From: Prunella strophiata
Taxonomy: Eukaryota; Chordata; Aves; Passeriformes; Prunellidae
Direction: 5' to 3'
Length of the DNA stretch: 64,000 bases
Assembly (NCBI GenBank): GCA_036583965.1
Contig: JAZBQD010000014.1
Span: forward strand, 2,928,191 to 2,992,190
Both the position numbers and the translations under genes were made by a program. Of the stretch, positions 13,026 through 23,689 are shown piece by piece (position 1 is the first letter of the stretch; each line of letters starts with the position of its first letter). The notes beneath the pieces were generated by a model that was not told the origin of the DNA, did not search any database, and saw only the letters and a list, made by a program, of their open reading frames with translations.

Positions 13026-14521
13026 CTGCAAATCAAGAAAACCAATAATAGTAGAAAAGGCTACCTATGCAGACAGTAGTTTATGTAGCAGAAAATACTC
13101 TGAAATCAAAAGCAGAATTCAAGATACCCACTCTAAATGTACAGTAGGTATCCAACACCTGTGGATTTTAAAGACACTTCTCCTGAACTGTGCCTCTCTG
13201 CACAAGGCTCCTTTCTGATTCAAATGTTTCCTAAGGTGACTTTTCAACTTTTTCCCATTTAAATGTTGTCTTTCATAGGCACAATGAGTTAATATGAAAT
13301 TATTTCAGTATGTTAATGACTAAAAGGATCCAGAGCCTCATTTATTCCCCCTCCCTGCAATAATGCCGTGCTTTCAATTTTCCACTGGGTGCTTGGCTCA
13401 ATAACCATTTATTGCAAAAAAACCACAACCTTTTGGACTAGCCATGTCACTTGTAGCTCCTAAATTATTTGTGAAAGTTCACATTTAAGTACTGACTTTT
13501 TGGCAGCATTCCTGAATTCTGTTATCACGGATGAGCTTGGCCAAAAGTGGATTTGCTGCTAAATGGAAGGAAACAGCAATATTTGGTGTAAAAGACACTC
13601 CCAAAACAGACCAAAAAGCCACTAAATGTTTTCAGATTCATATGCTGAACTTCTAATGGATTTTTAGTGACTTCTTACAGTAGAAATACAGTTCCATGTA
13701 CCTCTTCATGTTCCTTGTGCTTATCAAAGGCTTTTCTCATCTCCAAGCAGAATGAAAAGGTCAGGTCTTGCACTCACACTCACAATGATTCAAGCATGCT
13801 GTAAATTCAGCCATACTGCACCTCTTCCTGAAGAAGGGCTACCTTATTTTGCAGCTGTGTGTGATGACATGCCATAAATAAGTTAATTAATGTTTCATGG
13901 CATTGCCAACGTAAATTCTCCTACGTAAGCTCACAGACTGCACCTGCCCTTGGTGAAAAATTATTATGAACATGACTGATTCCCAGTTCAGCACAAGCCT
14001 CCCTTTTAAACAGCAGGGAAAATGCCACTATTAATAGCAGAGCTGTCAAGACAGCATCATCTGAAAGACTCAGAGTGTTTCAAGACAAAGCCAGATTGTC
14101 ATTCTCTTGCAGCAGTTTGCAGAGAAAAAAAAAAAAAAATCTGGTTTTTTAAAAGTGGGATAGTTTAAAAGAAAACTTGGTTAAAACTTAGGCACTGCAT
14201 CAGGTATGGAGGGCTGACATGAATCTGTGTGGAATTCTTTTGGAAACCAGCAGTTTCCCTGAGAGGTGACTGATTTCATTTGCTCTGCATTTCCCAGTGA
14301 TTCACCTGCAGTGGGAGAAGTCTGGGGAGCACAGAGGGTGCTCTGCTCTCACTGCACCTCCTGCAGGTGTCTGTGCTCTCCACCAGACACGCTGGGGTGG
14401 GGAAGAAGGGGTGGAGAGCTCTCACAGTCACTAAATCAGAAGCAGCACTTCCACATGCCTAACTCCTCTCTTTTCTCCCCTAACAGGAGCATTTAGGGAG
14501 ATTTCATCCTCTCATTCAATA
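13026..14521. other. Gene-free spacer
   Basis: Nothing recognised apart from an A run near 14127. If the flanking candidate exons are real, this would be intron. Confidence 0.45.
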
Positions 14522-14880
14522 GCTCAGGGGTGGCCTAATTGAGGCCTTCCAGGACCTGAAGGGAGCCTACAAAAAAGATGGAGAGAGACTATTTACAAAA
14601 GGATGGAATGGCAGGGCATGGGGGAATGGCTTCACACTGACAGAGAGGGGGTTTAGGTGGGATATTAGGGAGAAATTCTTGCCTGTGAGGATGGTCATGC
14701 CCTGGCACAGGGTGCCCAGAGAAGCTGTGGATACTCCATCCCTGGCAGTGTCCAAGGCCAGGTTGGATGGGGCTCTGAGCAGCCTGGGACAGTGGAAGGT
14801 GTCCCTGTCCAGGGCAGGGAGTTGGAACTGGATGATTTTTAATGTCTCTTCCAACCCAGGGCATTCTATGATTCTATAAT
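14522..14880 (+). mobile_element. CR1 LINE 3' fragment
   Basis: This is the 3' untranslated end of an avian CR1 element. It shows the usual text from aggccttccaggacctgaag through ggatattagggagaaattct and ggttggatggggctctgagc to ccaacccagggcattctatg, and ends in the attctatgattctataat octamer-like tail. It is 5'-truncated, as is typical for CR1. Confidence 0.95.
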
Positions 14881-15689
14881 TCAATATATTCACCCTGCCC
14901 TTCCTTTGAGCAAGGCTTTTTGTTCTGCTTTGAAGTACACATGAATACAACACATCAGAGAGCTCCCTATACTATAGCAGAAGTGGCAGGTGTACATTCC
15001 AGCAAGATCTTTGAAACCTGAACACCTTTTTCTTCATTAATTACTGTAGAAAGTGACAGAGGAGAATCAGCATAGCAGGAAGCAATGGATGACTCAGTTT
15101 ACCAGAAAAGAAGAACTGTATTTCTATTCCATACTCATATTTACCATCAGCACTGCTTAGAGCCCTTGAGAGTGACACTGGTAACCAAAAGGGAGTCCTG
15201 ATTTTGCTTTTAACTTTTGGAAACAGGTTGCAGGAGAGACAGGGAAAAGAAAATCAACAAGTTAAACCTGTTGAATTCAAAGGTAAATTTTTGGATGCAA
15301 TTAAAACTCTGTAAACTGTAAGTAAGAATGGCACTAGGAACTACAACCCACCAACCACTGGGCTGTCAGTTCTGCCTTTCCTGATCTAAACATGGAGTTT
15401 ATTTCCCCTGCTTGAGGGATTCCCAGCTAGAGGCACTGATTCAGCACAAGCTGCTGAGCTCATTCTCACAGCAATCATTAGCAATATTCTGTCAGGCTAC
15501 GTCACTGTTCTGTCAATGGCGTGAGCTGAGCAACAAAATACATCATAAAAGTTGGTTTAAACTACTCCTGACTACCCAAATTACTTCTTTTCATTTGCTC
15601 ATCGATCCCATGGATGGACACTGTTTATTTCTGAATCATCTTTTTTTTTTTTCCACTGGGGAATAAATGAGTAATTTTCCACCTCTCAC
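14881..15689. other. Spacer, no feature seen
   Basis: No feature was recognised. A short T run lies at 15640-15651. Confidence 0.4.
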
Positions 15690-15812
15690 CTGCTTCTTAC
15701 ATATTTCTTCCTCAGGTTTAACATCAGTTTTGGGATCAAGAGGAACAGCTCTTTGTATTTTTATCAGCACTGGAATGGCCCACAGGCAGCAGGGGTAACA
15801 AAGAAAGTTGTG
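15690..15812 (-). CDS. Unassigned possible exon, 41 codons, phase 0
   Basis: An ORF of exactly 41 codons lies between a moderate acceptor (tatgctttggctag) and a good donor (AAGCAG|GTGAGA). The peptide is a hydrophobic run (NFLCYPCCLWAIPVLI) followed by a charged tail (DPKTDVKPEEEICKKQ), as in the edge of a membrane helix and its cytoplasmic loop. Phase 0 at the donor matches the 13025 acceptor. I cannot name a family. Confidence is low because the acceptor is only fair and no homologue could be searched. Confidence 0.22.
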
Positions 15813-16089
15813 CTAGCCAAAGCATATTTGATAAAACACTATTTTGAACAAAGCAGTTACACAGAGTTTAAGTGCTAGCAGTAGAAGATGACAACTCCAC
15901 ACACACCAGAAAGTACAAACATTGTAGTATTCAACAACACAGCACCAAGCAAGAAATACTGGGAAGAGAGCATTACAGCCAAAATTTTCAGCCTTTGCCA
16001 TGCAAATGTAATAATTTAGGGAACAAGGTTCCTAATCACAATTCTCCAGAGTGGTTTTACACTCCCTCTGATGTTACACATAGCTTTTA

Positions 16090-16195
16090 GTTCACAGAAT
16101 CCACAGAATGACTAGGTTGGAAGAGACCAGCTAGTTACAAGAGGGTCCTGATAACCAGGTTCATGAATGTCAATCCTGGATATTTTAGGACATAC
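16090..16195 (-). mobile_element. Short CR1 tail fragment
   Basis: A minus-orientation CR1 tail: cacagaatccacagaatgac followed by taggttggaagagacc and a degenerate continuation. It is only about 100 bases long. Confidence 0.6.
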
Positions 16196-16299
16196 AAAAT
16201 GACAGCAGAAAACCTGATTTACTCTTCTAATTTCAGATTTGGCCACATAGGGTACTTTGGCTTTTTCAGAGGTGCTGGCACTATCAATGAAACCTCCTT

Positions 16300-16470
16300 T
16301 TTATGCTTTACTTTTGGTTTTTTGGTTTTGGTTTGGGATTATTTTTGTTTGTTTGTTTGTTTCATTTTTGGGCATTTTTTTGTTTTGTTTTTTTGTTGTG
16401 GTTTTTTTTTTTGGGGGGTTTTTTTTTGTTTTGTTTTTGCTTTTGCTTTACTTTTGCAGCTTAATTAAAA
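16300..16470. repeat. T/G-rich low-complexity tract
   Basis: About 150 bases of imperfect TTTTG/TTTG repeats with a short G run. The hydrophobic ORFs crossing it are artefacts of composition. Confidence 0.85.
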
Positions 16471-16479
16471 AAGAATGAA

Positions 16480-19400
16480 AGGCTACTAAAATTGCTACAA
16501 ACAATTGCATTAAACATTGTGCTCAGCTCACATAACAGCTACAAGCTGTGACACATGCACAGTTCTGTGTCATTACTGGGAATGTTTACACTGATGGATG
16601 GCAATGCTGCTGCTGCTGTTCTGATGGCTGGTTTATTCAAAAAACATTGATATAAGTATTGAAATAGTTGAAATTGAAATTGCAAGTTAATAACTAAACC
16701 TTTCCTTTTTCCACTTTGATACAGCAGGCCAACTAATCCATGAGTTATCCACACACTTCTAGCTCCTGGTAACTGAGCAACAGGGTAATTTACTGGAGAC
16801 ATCTGCCTCACACAGCTGTGCAGCAGCTGGGGAAGGGCCTGGGTAACATGGCTCTGACACTCCCAAATGGGGGAGACACATCCATTAGCAAGAGTCTTAA
16901 TGTGCCTTATTAACATTATTAACGTTAATTAAAATGTACAACTCAGACGTTGAAAAATAGCCATTAAAAGTGGGAACCAGCTGTCCCAAAACAGCCTAAG
17001 AAAAAGGTGAGAAAGGGAGACAACCTTTGATCTCAGGCACTGAGCACAGAAGAGAGTTGAAGCACCCCTGGTGGAATGAATACCACCTTTGCATAAAGAT
17101 TTAAACACTAATACAAATATCTAAAATTACCATTGCTACTCAGAATAGAAGTGATCACAGATTTCTTTAATGAGAACACTTGATTTTCTTTTTCCTTAGG
17201 CTCATACAGCACATGTCAGAGAACTCTTATGTTATCAACAGCTAAATGTTGTCATGCACAGGAAAAAAAGGGTTTTTTCTAAGATCAAGGTTAAGGAATT
17301 TTGTCAGTGGTAAAAATAACTTTCCAACCACTCACTGAATGGCACTGACTGTAAATTATTTAGTGCCAGCATCTTGAAATTCGAGTTATGAACTGTTCTG
17401 CTGTCAAAGAGATTCCACAATTTAATATTCTGTTCCTGCTTGTGTAGGAAAACACTACTCCTGCTTAAGAGAACTTGCAGCAGGAGCTGCAAAACCTTAC
17501 TTTTGTTAACTTTACATGTGACTAATTGCTGGACAGACTTCTTGCTGACCCTGCCAAGATGCTGTGCAGCCCAGGAGGCTGGCAATGCTCCTGGGACATC
17601 ATGAGCCCACTTTCATTTCCACAATGCACTCAAGAAGCAGCCTTTCTCTTCTTCTCTCAAAGCATTAGTGGCTCCCCCCCAGTCTACTTGCAGGACAGCT
17701 GCAGTTAGGATTTGGGATCAATATTTATTTGAAAATTGGTATTTTATTTCTCTCAAGCCATAGCTTGATTCAAGTTTGATACAGAAACCACTCCCTTAGA
17801 TGCCTTAAAACAGAAGAGATTAAGTATTGAGTGAAGTCTTTTAAAATCTTAAACACAAACTTATCTATCCATTGTTTTTCATGATTTGAAACAACACCTC
17901 TCACGTGGGCTGAGCATAAAGACCACTGCTGAGTGTCAGTGGCACACAGATCTCTTTCCACCCAGGAAAAAGCACAATAAGGCATTTTCAGGTTCAATAT
18001 CCAAGCAGTCAAGATTGGCTGATGTCAATCTCCAGGCAGAGTACCTGTATAATTGTTTTTCAGCACAATACTGCCTCTGTAAAATGGGTTTAATCATGCC
18101 TTCATTTCAGAGGAGTGAAATTGCCACAGTGAAATTAACACCAGAATGTTATTTCATCATAGTCAAATTCCACAGTGAGTCTTTGGAGAGATAAACTTGT
18201 TTCAGATGCTGCACAGAACTTACTGTCATGGTGAAGATAAAATACTGCACTTACTTCTCTTACACTGGGACTGTCCATCCAGAGAGGAAGGAATAACAGG
18301 AACCTGGTGAAAAGAAGTGTATGATCATATAAAAACAGAGAGAAAAATATCCAGCAGTAGCACCCTTTAAACAAAACAAAACAAAACAAAAAAAATTATA
18401 ACCACAACATACCAAAAAAAAAAAAAAAAAACCCCAAAGCAACATCTACAACAATCAGCAAAACATTTTGTCACTTTCTAGAGCCTCATTTGCAGACTGT
18501 TGTAACCAAGTTAAGAAGCCACTATCCCAGCTAAATATTCCTTCTGTATTCACCTCGAGTAGCCTGAAGTGAGCCAGCCCTGGAACTTGAGCCATTGCAA
18601 GGAAAATCTGCTACTACAGACTAAGCCAACAAAGAAGGGGGTTTGCACTTCAGGCAGTGCTCCTGGCACTGAAGCAGTTCTGAATTAATTCGTGTTCTTG
18701 GGGGTAGAAAAGATGCACATGGTAACTTCTTATCACTGAGAACTTTTGCTCAGCTTTTGTGCCAGAACCTCGGCATTTATAAAGAATTAAAAGATTTGTT
18801 TTCCAAAGGCATTGGGGTACCTAGCAGAAACTAAGGAGACAGAGGGGGGAAAAAATTGATTTGCCTAATTTCCACTGAAATCAGAGGTTAAATGGTTCTA
18901 ATCTGTGTCCTTGGAAATCTGCAATTAGGTAATTCATTGACACTGGATTTAATCCATTGAAACCTGTACATTTTTCCCTGAACCATACTCAATGCATACT
19001 AGAGAAATAAATTTGCACAGGTAATTTTATTCTGACATTTCCTGGCTTTTTAATCCCAGTCTTTGCCTTCTGAAAAGTATTAATTAACTCAATTTTCACT
19101 CACTACAAAGAATGTACCTGTGTGTTAGTAAAACATGAGATTTTACATTCATAGTGACAGAATTTTCATTCACATTTAGACTTGACTGAAAAATGTACAT
19201 GATTTCTACCATGTTACCCTGAATGAGAACTCTAGCTGTCAATTTAAATAACTTTCACTCTTTTCTTATTCGTCATGCAGCTTTTCTCCCTTCAGACACC
19301 TTTCCTTCCTGATCTATATTCTGCAGCAAACCTCCACAATTTTAACTTTCCCATCTTTTCTGAGATGTGTTTTCCTGCATTTCATTTACCAGTGGCCTGG

Positions 19401-19600
19401 TGTTTCATTTGCTCTGTAACTTTTGTTACCTTATTTAGCCCTCCAAAACACCCACAGGGAATATTACCTCAGCAGCTCATCAGAGCTGTAAAATTGAGGC
19501 TACATCTCTGATGTGCAGGATGCTATTGCAGCACCTTGAGCAGGGCACTCTGCACAGGGCAGGTGAATATTTCCTGATGCACTAGTGCAATAATGACCCA
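16480..19600. other. IAPP upstream region, no gene recognised
   Basis: AT-rich sequence. An A-rich tract at 18370-18433 is low complexity. A 49-base minus-strand stretch at 18243-18291 has an acceptor (ttcttttcaccag) and a donor (GTAAGTG), but its phase does not fit the other candidate exons. It could be a non-coding SLCO1A2 exon or chance. Confidence 0.4.
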
Positions 19601-19659
19601 CCTGCCTCTGCTCCTCTCTGGGGCACTTTCTGTCTGCAGGCATTGGAACTAACGACAGG

Positions 19660-19735
19660 CTCTCTGTGCTGCCTGATGTCAGAGCTGAGAAAGGTGTCAA
19701 GGATATATAAGAGCCACAAAGGAAGAGGGAAAAGG
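19660..19735 (+). promoter_or_regulatory. IAPP: IAPP core promoter: TATA box and CRE-like site
   Basis: TATATAA at 19704-19710 stands about 30 bases before the inferred start of a non-coding exon whose donor is at 19839. A CRE-like TGATGTCA (one mismatch to TGACGTCA) lies at 19674-19681, about 30 bases upstream of the TATA box. IAPP genes are known to use a TATA promoter responsive to pancreatic beta-cell signals. The CRE assignment is my inference from the motif. Confidence 0.65.
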
Positions 19736-19838
19736 ATACTCCAGAGCTAGATTCCAAGAGTGGAATTGTTGCATGCACACTTCTGGCTAACCAAGAGGGC
19801 TTGCTGGCTTCTCCACTTAGATCCGTGGCCACAACAAG
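19736..19838 (+). other. IAPP: IAPP exon 1 (5' untranslated)
   Basis: The exon ends at a good donor, CAAG|GTAATT, at 19838. Its start is inferred from the TATA box position. It carries no coding start. IAPP in other vertebrates likewise has a non-coding first exon of roughly 100 bases, with the ATG in exon 2. Confidence 0.65.
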
Positions 19839-20237
19839 GTAATTAATTTCCCTTTTTTCTTACTTTACCTGCAGTGCAACAGATGTGCTTTACAAAAGCA
19901 TAGTATTATTAATCAGGAGCATTTTTCAGGAAAAGGCTAAGACAACTTTAAATTAAACTGCACTGGGGACCAGAATTTGAGACTGGGATGTGTCAGGAAA
20001 TGCAAACCAGAGGTAAGGGATAGGATTGAAACTGCTGGATGGAAAATGAGCATTTACTGCTGAGAGCTCTATTTCTGAAACTGAATTGTGTCACTAAACT
20101 TGAGGGGACCATTTTTCTCACTCCAGCCTGTGAAAAAGACTAGCTGCTCTTGATTTAGGACAGAATGGGCATCAGTAATAGGATATGCTGAGGAGTATTT
20201 GGGTAAGCTTTCAGTTTTGAATCACTGTTCTTTGCAG

Positions 20238-20334
20238 AAAGTTTGGAAGGAAAGATGTGCAACCTAAAGCTGTCAGTTTTCTTCATTGCACTTTCTGTCA
20301 CTCTGAGCTGTTTGGAAGCTACACCTATTGAGAG
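20238..20334 (+). CDS. IAPP: IAPP exon 2: start codon and signal peptide
   Basis: The acceptor is gttctttgcag and the donor is GAGAG|GTGAGT at 20334. The ATG at 20255 opens a 26-codon segment starting MCNLKLSVFFIALSVTLSCL, a classical signal peptide, followed by EATPIE and a serine codon split across the intron. This matches the vertebrate prepro-IAPP start (a short, leucine-rich signal peptide, then TPIES). The remaining propeptide and the hormone lie in exon 3, an intron of about 2.9 kb away. The 17 bases before the ATG are 5' untranslated. Confidence 0.95.
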
Positions 20335-21276
20335 GTGAGTAACCAATAATCATGTTTATTTCTCTTTAGGGAAAAGGGTCTTTAGATTACTGCATGAGTT
20401 GCTTTTGCTTTCATGTCTCGAATATTATAAAAATAGAGTTATTCAAGCTCACTGTTGTATTGTTGCTCAAAGATTACTGTCTGTGGCTGATGATCTATCT
20501 GATGGTACTTCCAAGAGACAAGGATGGATGTTGCCTGTAATGTCACAGAATTCACTCTCAGGACTTAGTGAGGAAATGCCAGCACAACCAGCAGCAAAGA
20601 CAAAAAGGTATTGATTTTCCCTTGTTTCTTCCAACCATATCAGACTGAATCATGAAGCAAACTTTGTTCCAGTCATATCCTGCTACTTGAGAGACTTCAG
20701 CTGTTTATCTGAAAAAAAAGGGATTAAAATATCCTTCTACTAAATAGAGTTTGCCTGTAAGCATAAAAATCAGCTTTTCTGTAACAAAGATCAAAGCATT
20801 CAGGGTAGAAAGTGAAATCCAGGGGCAAAGTTGCAAATCATTTAATCACTTTACAATTATAACACTTTCATAAATTACAAAAGGCTGTAAATACTACATT
20901 ACCTCGAGAAGAAAGGTGTATTTGGCAAGTGCCTTCCTTTTTAAAAAATTTGTCAGATTTCCAAGCCTGAACAGGAAAAAAAAAAAAAGAAAATATACCC
21001 TTCTTAATAATACTACTGCTCTGCTAGAATGGAATTGTTTTATAGTATAAATGCTTTCAGTAATTAAGCAATTTTTTAAATCACAGAATTAAATTAATCA
21101 CAGGAAGAAGGAAAAGAAGAAATTGGTTCTGATAAAATTTCACTTGTCTGAAACACATTCTCATTTATAAATTAATAAATTCAATTTCAGGCAGCTTTTT
21201 AACCAGTGAAAAACATTCCCGGATTTATTTGCAATTTGTCCTAAAAGATAAGCAGCACTGAACTATTCTACTTTTC

Positions 21277-21345
21277 ACAGAATCATCAAGGTTGGAAGAG
21301 AGCTTCAAGTTCATCTAGCTTTTTTCAGGCTTTTGAGTGAATTTC
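21277..21345 (-). mobile_element. Very short CR1 tail fragment
   Basis: cacagaatcatcaaggttgg followed by aagagagcttcaagttcatc is the reverse complement of the CR1 3' end. Only about 70 bases remain. Confidence 0.55.
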
Positions 21346-21521
21346 TTTCAATGACAATCCTGTTATAGATTAATTCAGTAAATACATATGTATATTCAGT
21401 TGCCTGATCCTCTCTCTTTGAATATATATTTAAAAAAAATACTATCACACGACAACTTTTGTACCTTCCAAAGTGTTTTCATAACAGAGACGAAGTTCTC
21501 ACATTTTTACAGCTATCACTT

Positions 21522-21598
<77 letters not shown>

Positions 21599-21626
21599 AC
21601 ACCCCCCCCCCCACACACACACACAA
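21522..21626. repeat. Compound microsatellite: A run, (TA)n, C run, (CA)n
   Basis: About 17 A are followed by roughly 27 TA units (to about 21594), then an 11-12 base C run and a short CA repeat. Length here is likely polymorphic and prone to sequencing error. Confidence 0.95.
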
Positions 21627-23251
21627 TAACTGAAATATTCACACACAAGGCATCACCTTGATGAGTGTGGTGCTTTTCTGGGGCCTAGAACCAGTCTCAC
21701 TGAGTGAATTGTCTCCTGGCAGCAAATATTCATTTAAAACTAAAAGGGGTGGTGGGTTCAGCCAGGCTGGACATGAGAGGGAAGCCCAGCAGCTTCCTGT
21801 AAGGGCTGGAGTTTTCAACTTGATTTTGTAACCTTAATGGAAAAGAGAATTCTGCCTCCACAAACAAAGCAGGATCTCTGTGAGAACCAGCTGCTGTTTG
21901 AACCTTGTATGCTAAAAACTTGATTAAACCCAATAAAAATACCCATGAAATTCAATGAGAGGTTATGTAAAGCCCCTGCCCAACAATTTTATTTTAGTGT
22001 AATTACACATTTAAAATATTAATAACTTAAAAATTGCTGCTTATCTACTAATGAAGAACCAATGTAATACAGACATTCCTTTTACAGCTGCTATTCCACT
22101 GGATTCTTAGACATAAATAATTTAGATATAAATACAAATAACTCCAAAAGGTTATGTGAAATTTTAGATGATAGATTTAATAATCAGTAAGCAAAGGAAA
22201 ATATTGGTAACTGCTCAGAGTTTGAAACTGGGATATTGTTGCCCTTCACAGTAAATTTTAGCCACAGACTGGTGTCTAACTCATGCCATATCAGCATGAA
22301 GAAGTCCAAGAAAATAAGCAATTACTCAGTAGGCAATCTCAGCAAGCAAATATTTCTGTCTGAAGGAACAACACAGCAATCTGAGCAACAAATTTGAAAA
22401 CTCAAGCTCTCTCAAGCTAACCATTTTATTAGGATTTTTAAAAAAACCCCCTCACACTATATAAATTTTACATGGAGTTCTGTAAATGGTCTGTTGGTTC
22501 AGATCATAAAATGTTACTTTTAGAAATGGATTCCTCCTTGGACACTCTTTTTAAAGCATCATTCAGCAAAGGATTCTCTCTCACCACAACAGAACTTTCA
22601 AGCTGCTGGTGTTCCAAAAAAGATGTGGCAGTTCAGGCAGAGCTAAGTGCTAGAGAGACAGAGCTAAGACCATCCTGAGTGGTCCTGAGGTTGGCAGAAG
22701 CTGGCAATGCCTGCTACCTCTCATGAGATGTGGTGCAGCTGGGAGAAAGCCTTGGGGTTTCACCCCCCTGGTGTGGACTGGAATATTACCAGTCACTTCA
22801 GGGAGAGCAGGATATGGTTCTGTGGGAACACCAGGACTAAATAAATGTTAGTGCTCATCATTATGTTAGTAATCCTCATGATATCAGCAAGAGCTCTAAA
22901 TAGATTTAGAAGTTCTGCTGAAAGTTAAACATTTAGTCATTGCTTGCACTTAGTGTCTTACCTATACTATCATTACAGCTTTTCTGGGTGTCATAAGCTG
23001 CTGTGCAGCATATCAATAAAAACCACACATGACTGTTCAGGTCTCTGCATTTGAATAACCCCCACCATTAAAACTGATAATAGCACCCAGCACAAGGCTT
23101 TTTTTTTCAGGCACAGAGTGGGTGGTGGGAAGGTTCTAACGTTGCTGTATTTGTGCACACAGTAAGAGAACTCCCACACGAGCAGAGCTCTGAGCAGCTC
23201 CATTGCTCACCTCTTGGCTTAACCTTGGCTCTCTCTGCTCCACCCTGGCAG

Positions 23252-23441
23252 CCACCAGCTGGAGAAGAGGAAATGCAACACGGCCACGTGTGTGACACAG
23301 CGCCTGGCAGACTTCCTGGTGCGCTCCAGCAGCACCATGGGGGCCATCTACCCACCCACCAACGTGGGCTCCAACACCTACGGCAAGAGGGACACGGCAG
23401 GGCTGCCACGCACACAGCCCCAAGGCCAGGCACAGCTCTAG
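23252..23441 (+). CDS. IAPP: IAPP exon 3: amylin hormone and C-terminal propeptide
   Basis: The acceptor is ccaccctggcag and the stop TAG is at 23439-23441. Joined to exon 2 this gives an 89-residue precursor. The sequence reads SHQLEKR, a dibasic cleavage site, then the 37-residue hormone (KCNTATC ... GSNTY), then GKR. The glycine provides the C-terminal amide and KR is the second cleavage site. Cysteines 2 and 7 of the hormone form the disulfide ring. Residues 28-29 of the hormone are both proline, as in rodent amylin. The C-terminal propeptide (DTAGLPRTQ...) is short and unlike the mammalian one. Amylin is secreted with insulin from beta cells and acts on calcitonin receptor-RAMP complexes to slow feeding and gastric emptying. 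Confidence 0.97.
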
Positions 23442-23685
23442 GGCCCTGGGAAGCTCAGTTTTTAATGTCTCAACCACCTCTTGGTCGTTTATTACCTGTA
23501 CGGTCTTAGCAGTGCCTTGTTTTCTCTGTGTGTGTGTGATTTGTGTTCTCCATTCCACTGTGCGTGTGCAATGACATGCATAGGCTGCTCCTTCAACTCC
23601 ACCAAGAGCTCCAGGAATCTGCTTGGTAAATGCCTTTGTAAAAATCCACCATGATAATAAATGGAAAAGTAATTGCAACGAGGTT
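23442..23685 (+). terminator. IAPP: IAPP 3' UTR and poly(A) signal
   Basis: AATAAA at 23656-23661 lies about 215 bases after the stop codon. Cleavage is expected within the next 30 bases. A GT-rich segment (gtgtgtgtgtg) at about 23527 lies inside the UTR. A short ATC/ATT microsatellite follows at 23690-23722. Confidence 0.75.
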
Positions 23686-23689
23686 TTTT

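Larger units (their letters stand above)
20335..23251. other. IAPP intron 2
   Basis: The intron holds a small minus-strand CR1 tail (21277-21345) and a compound microsatellite (21522-21626). No other feature was recognised. Apparent ORFs at 20399 and 22472 are short and have no gene-like features. Confidence 0.7.

Noticed and set aside
14567..14953. ORFs in both directions across 14.5-14.9 kb and 34.9-35.4 kb
   Set aside because: They lie in CR1 3' untranslated tails, which contain no gene.
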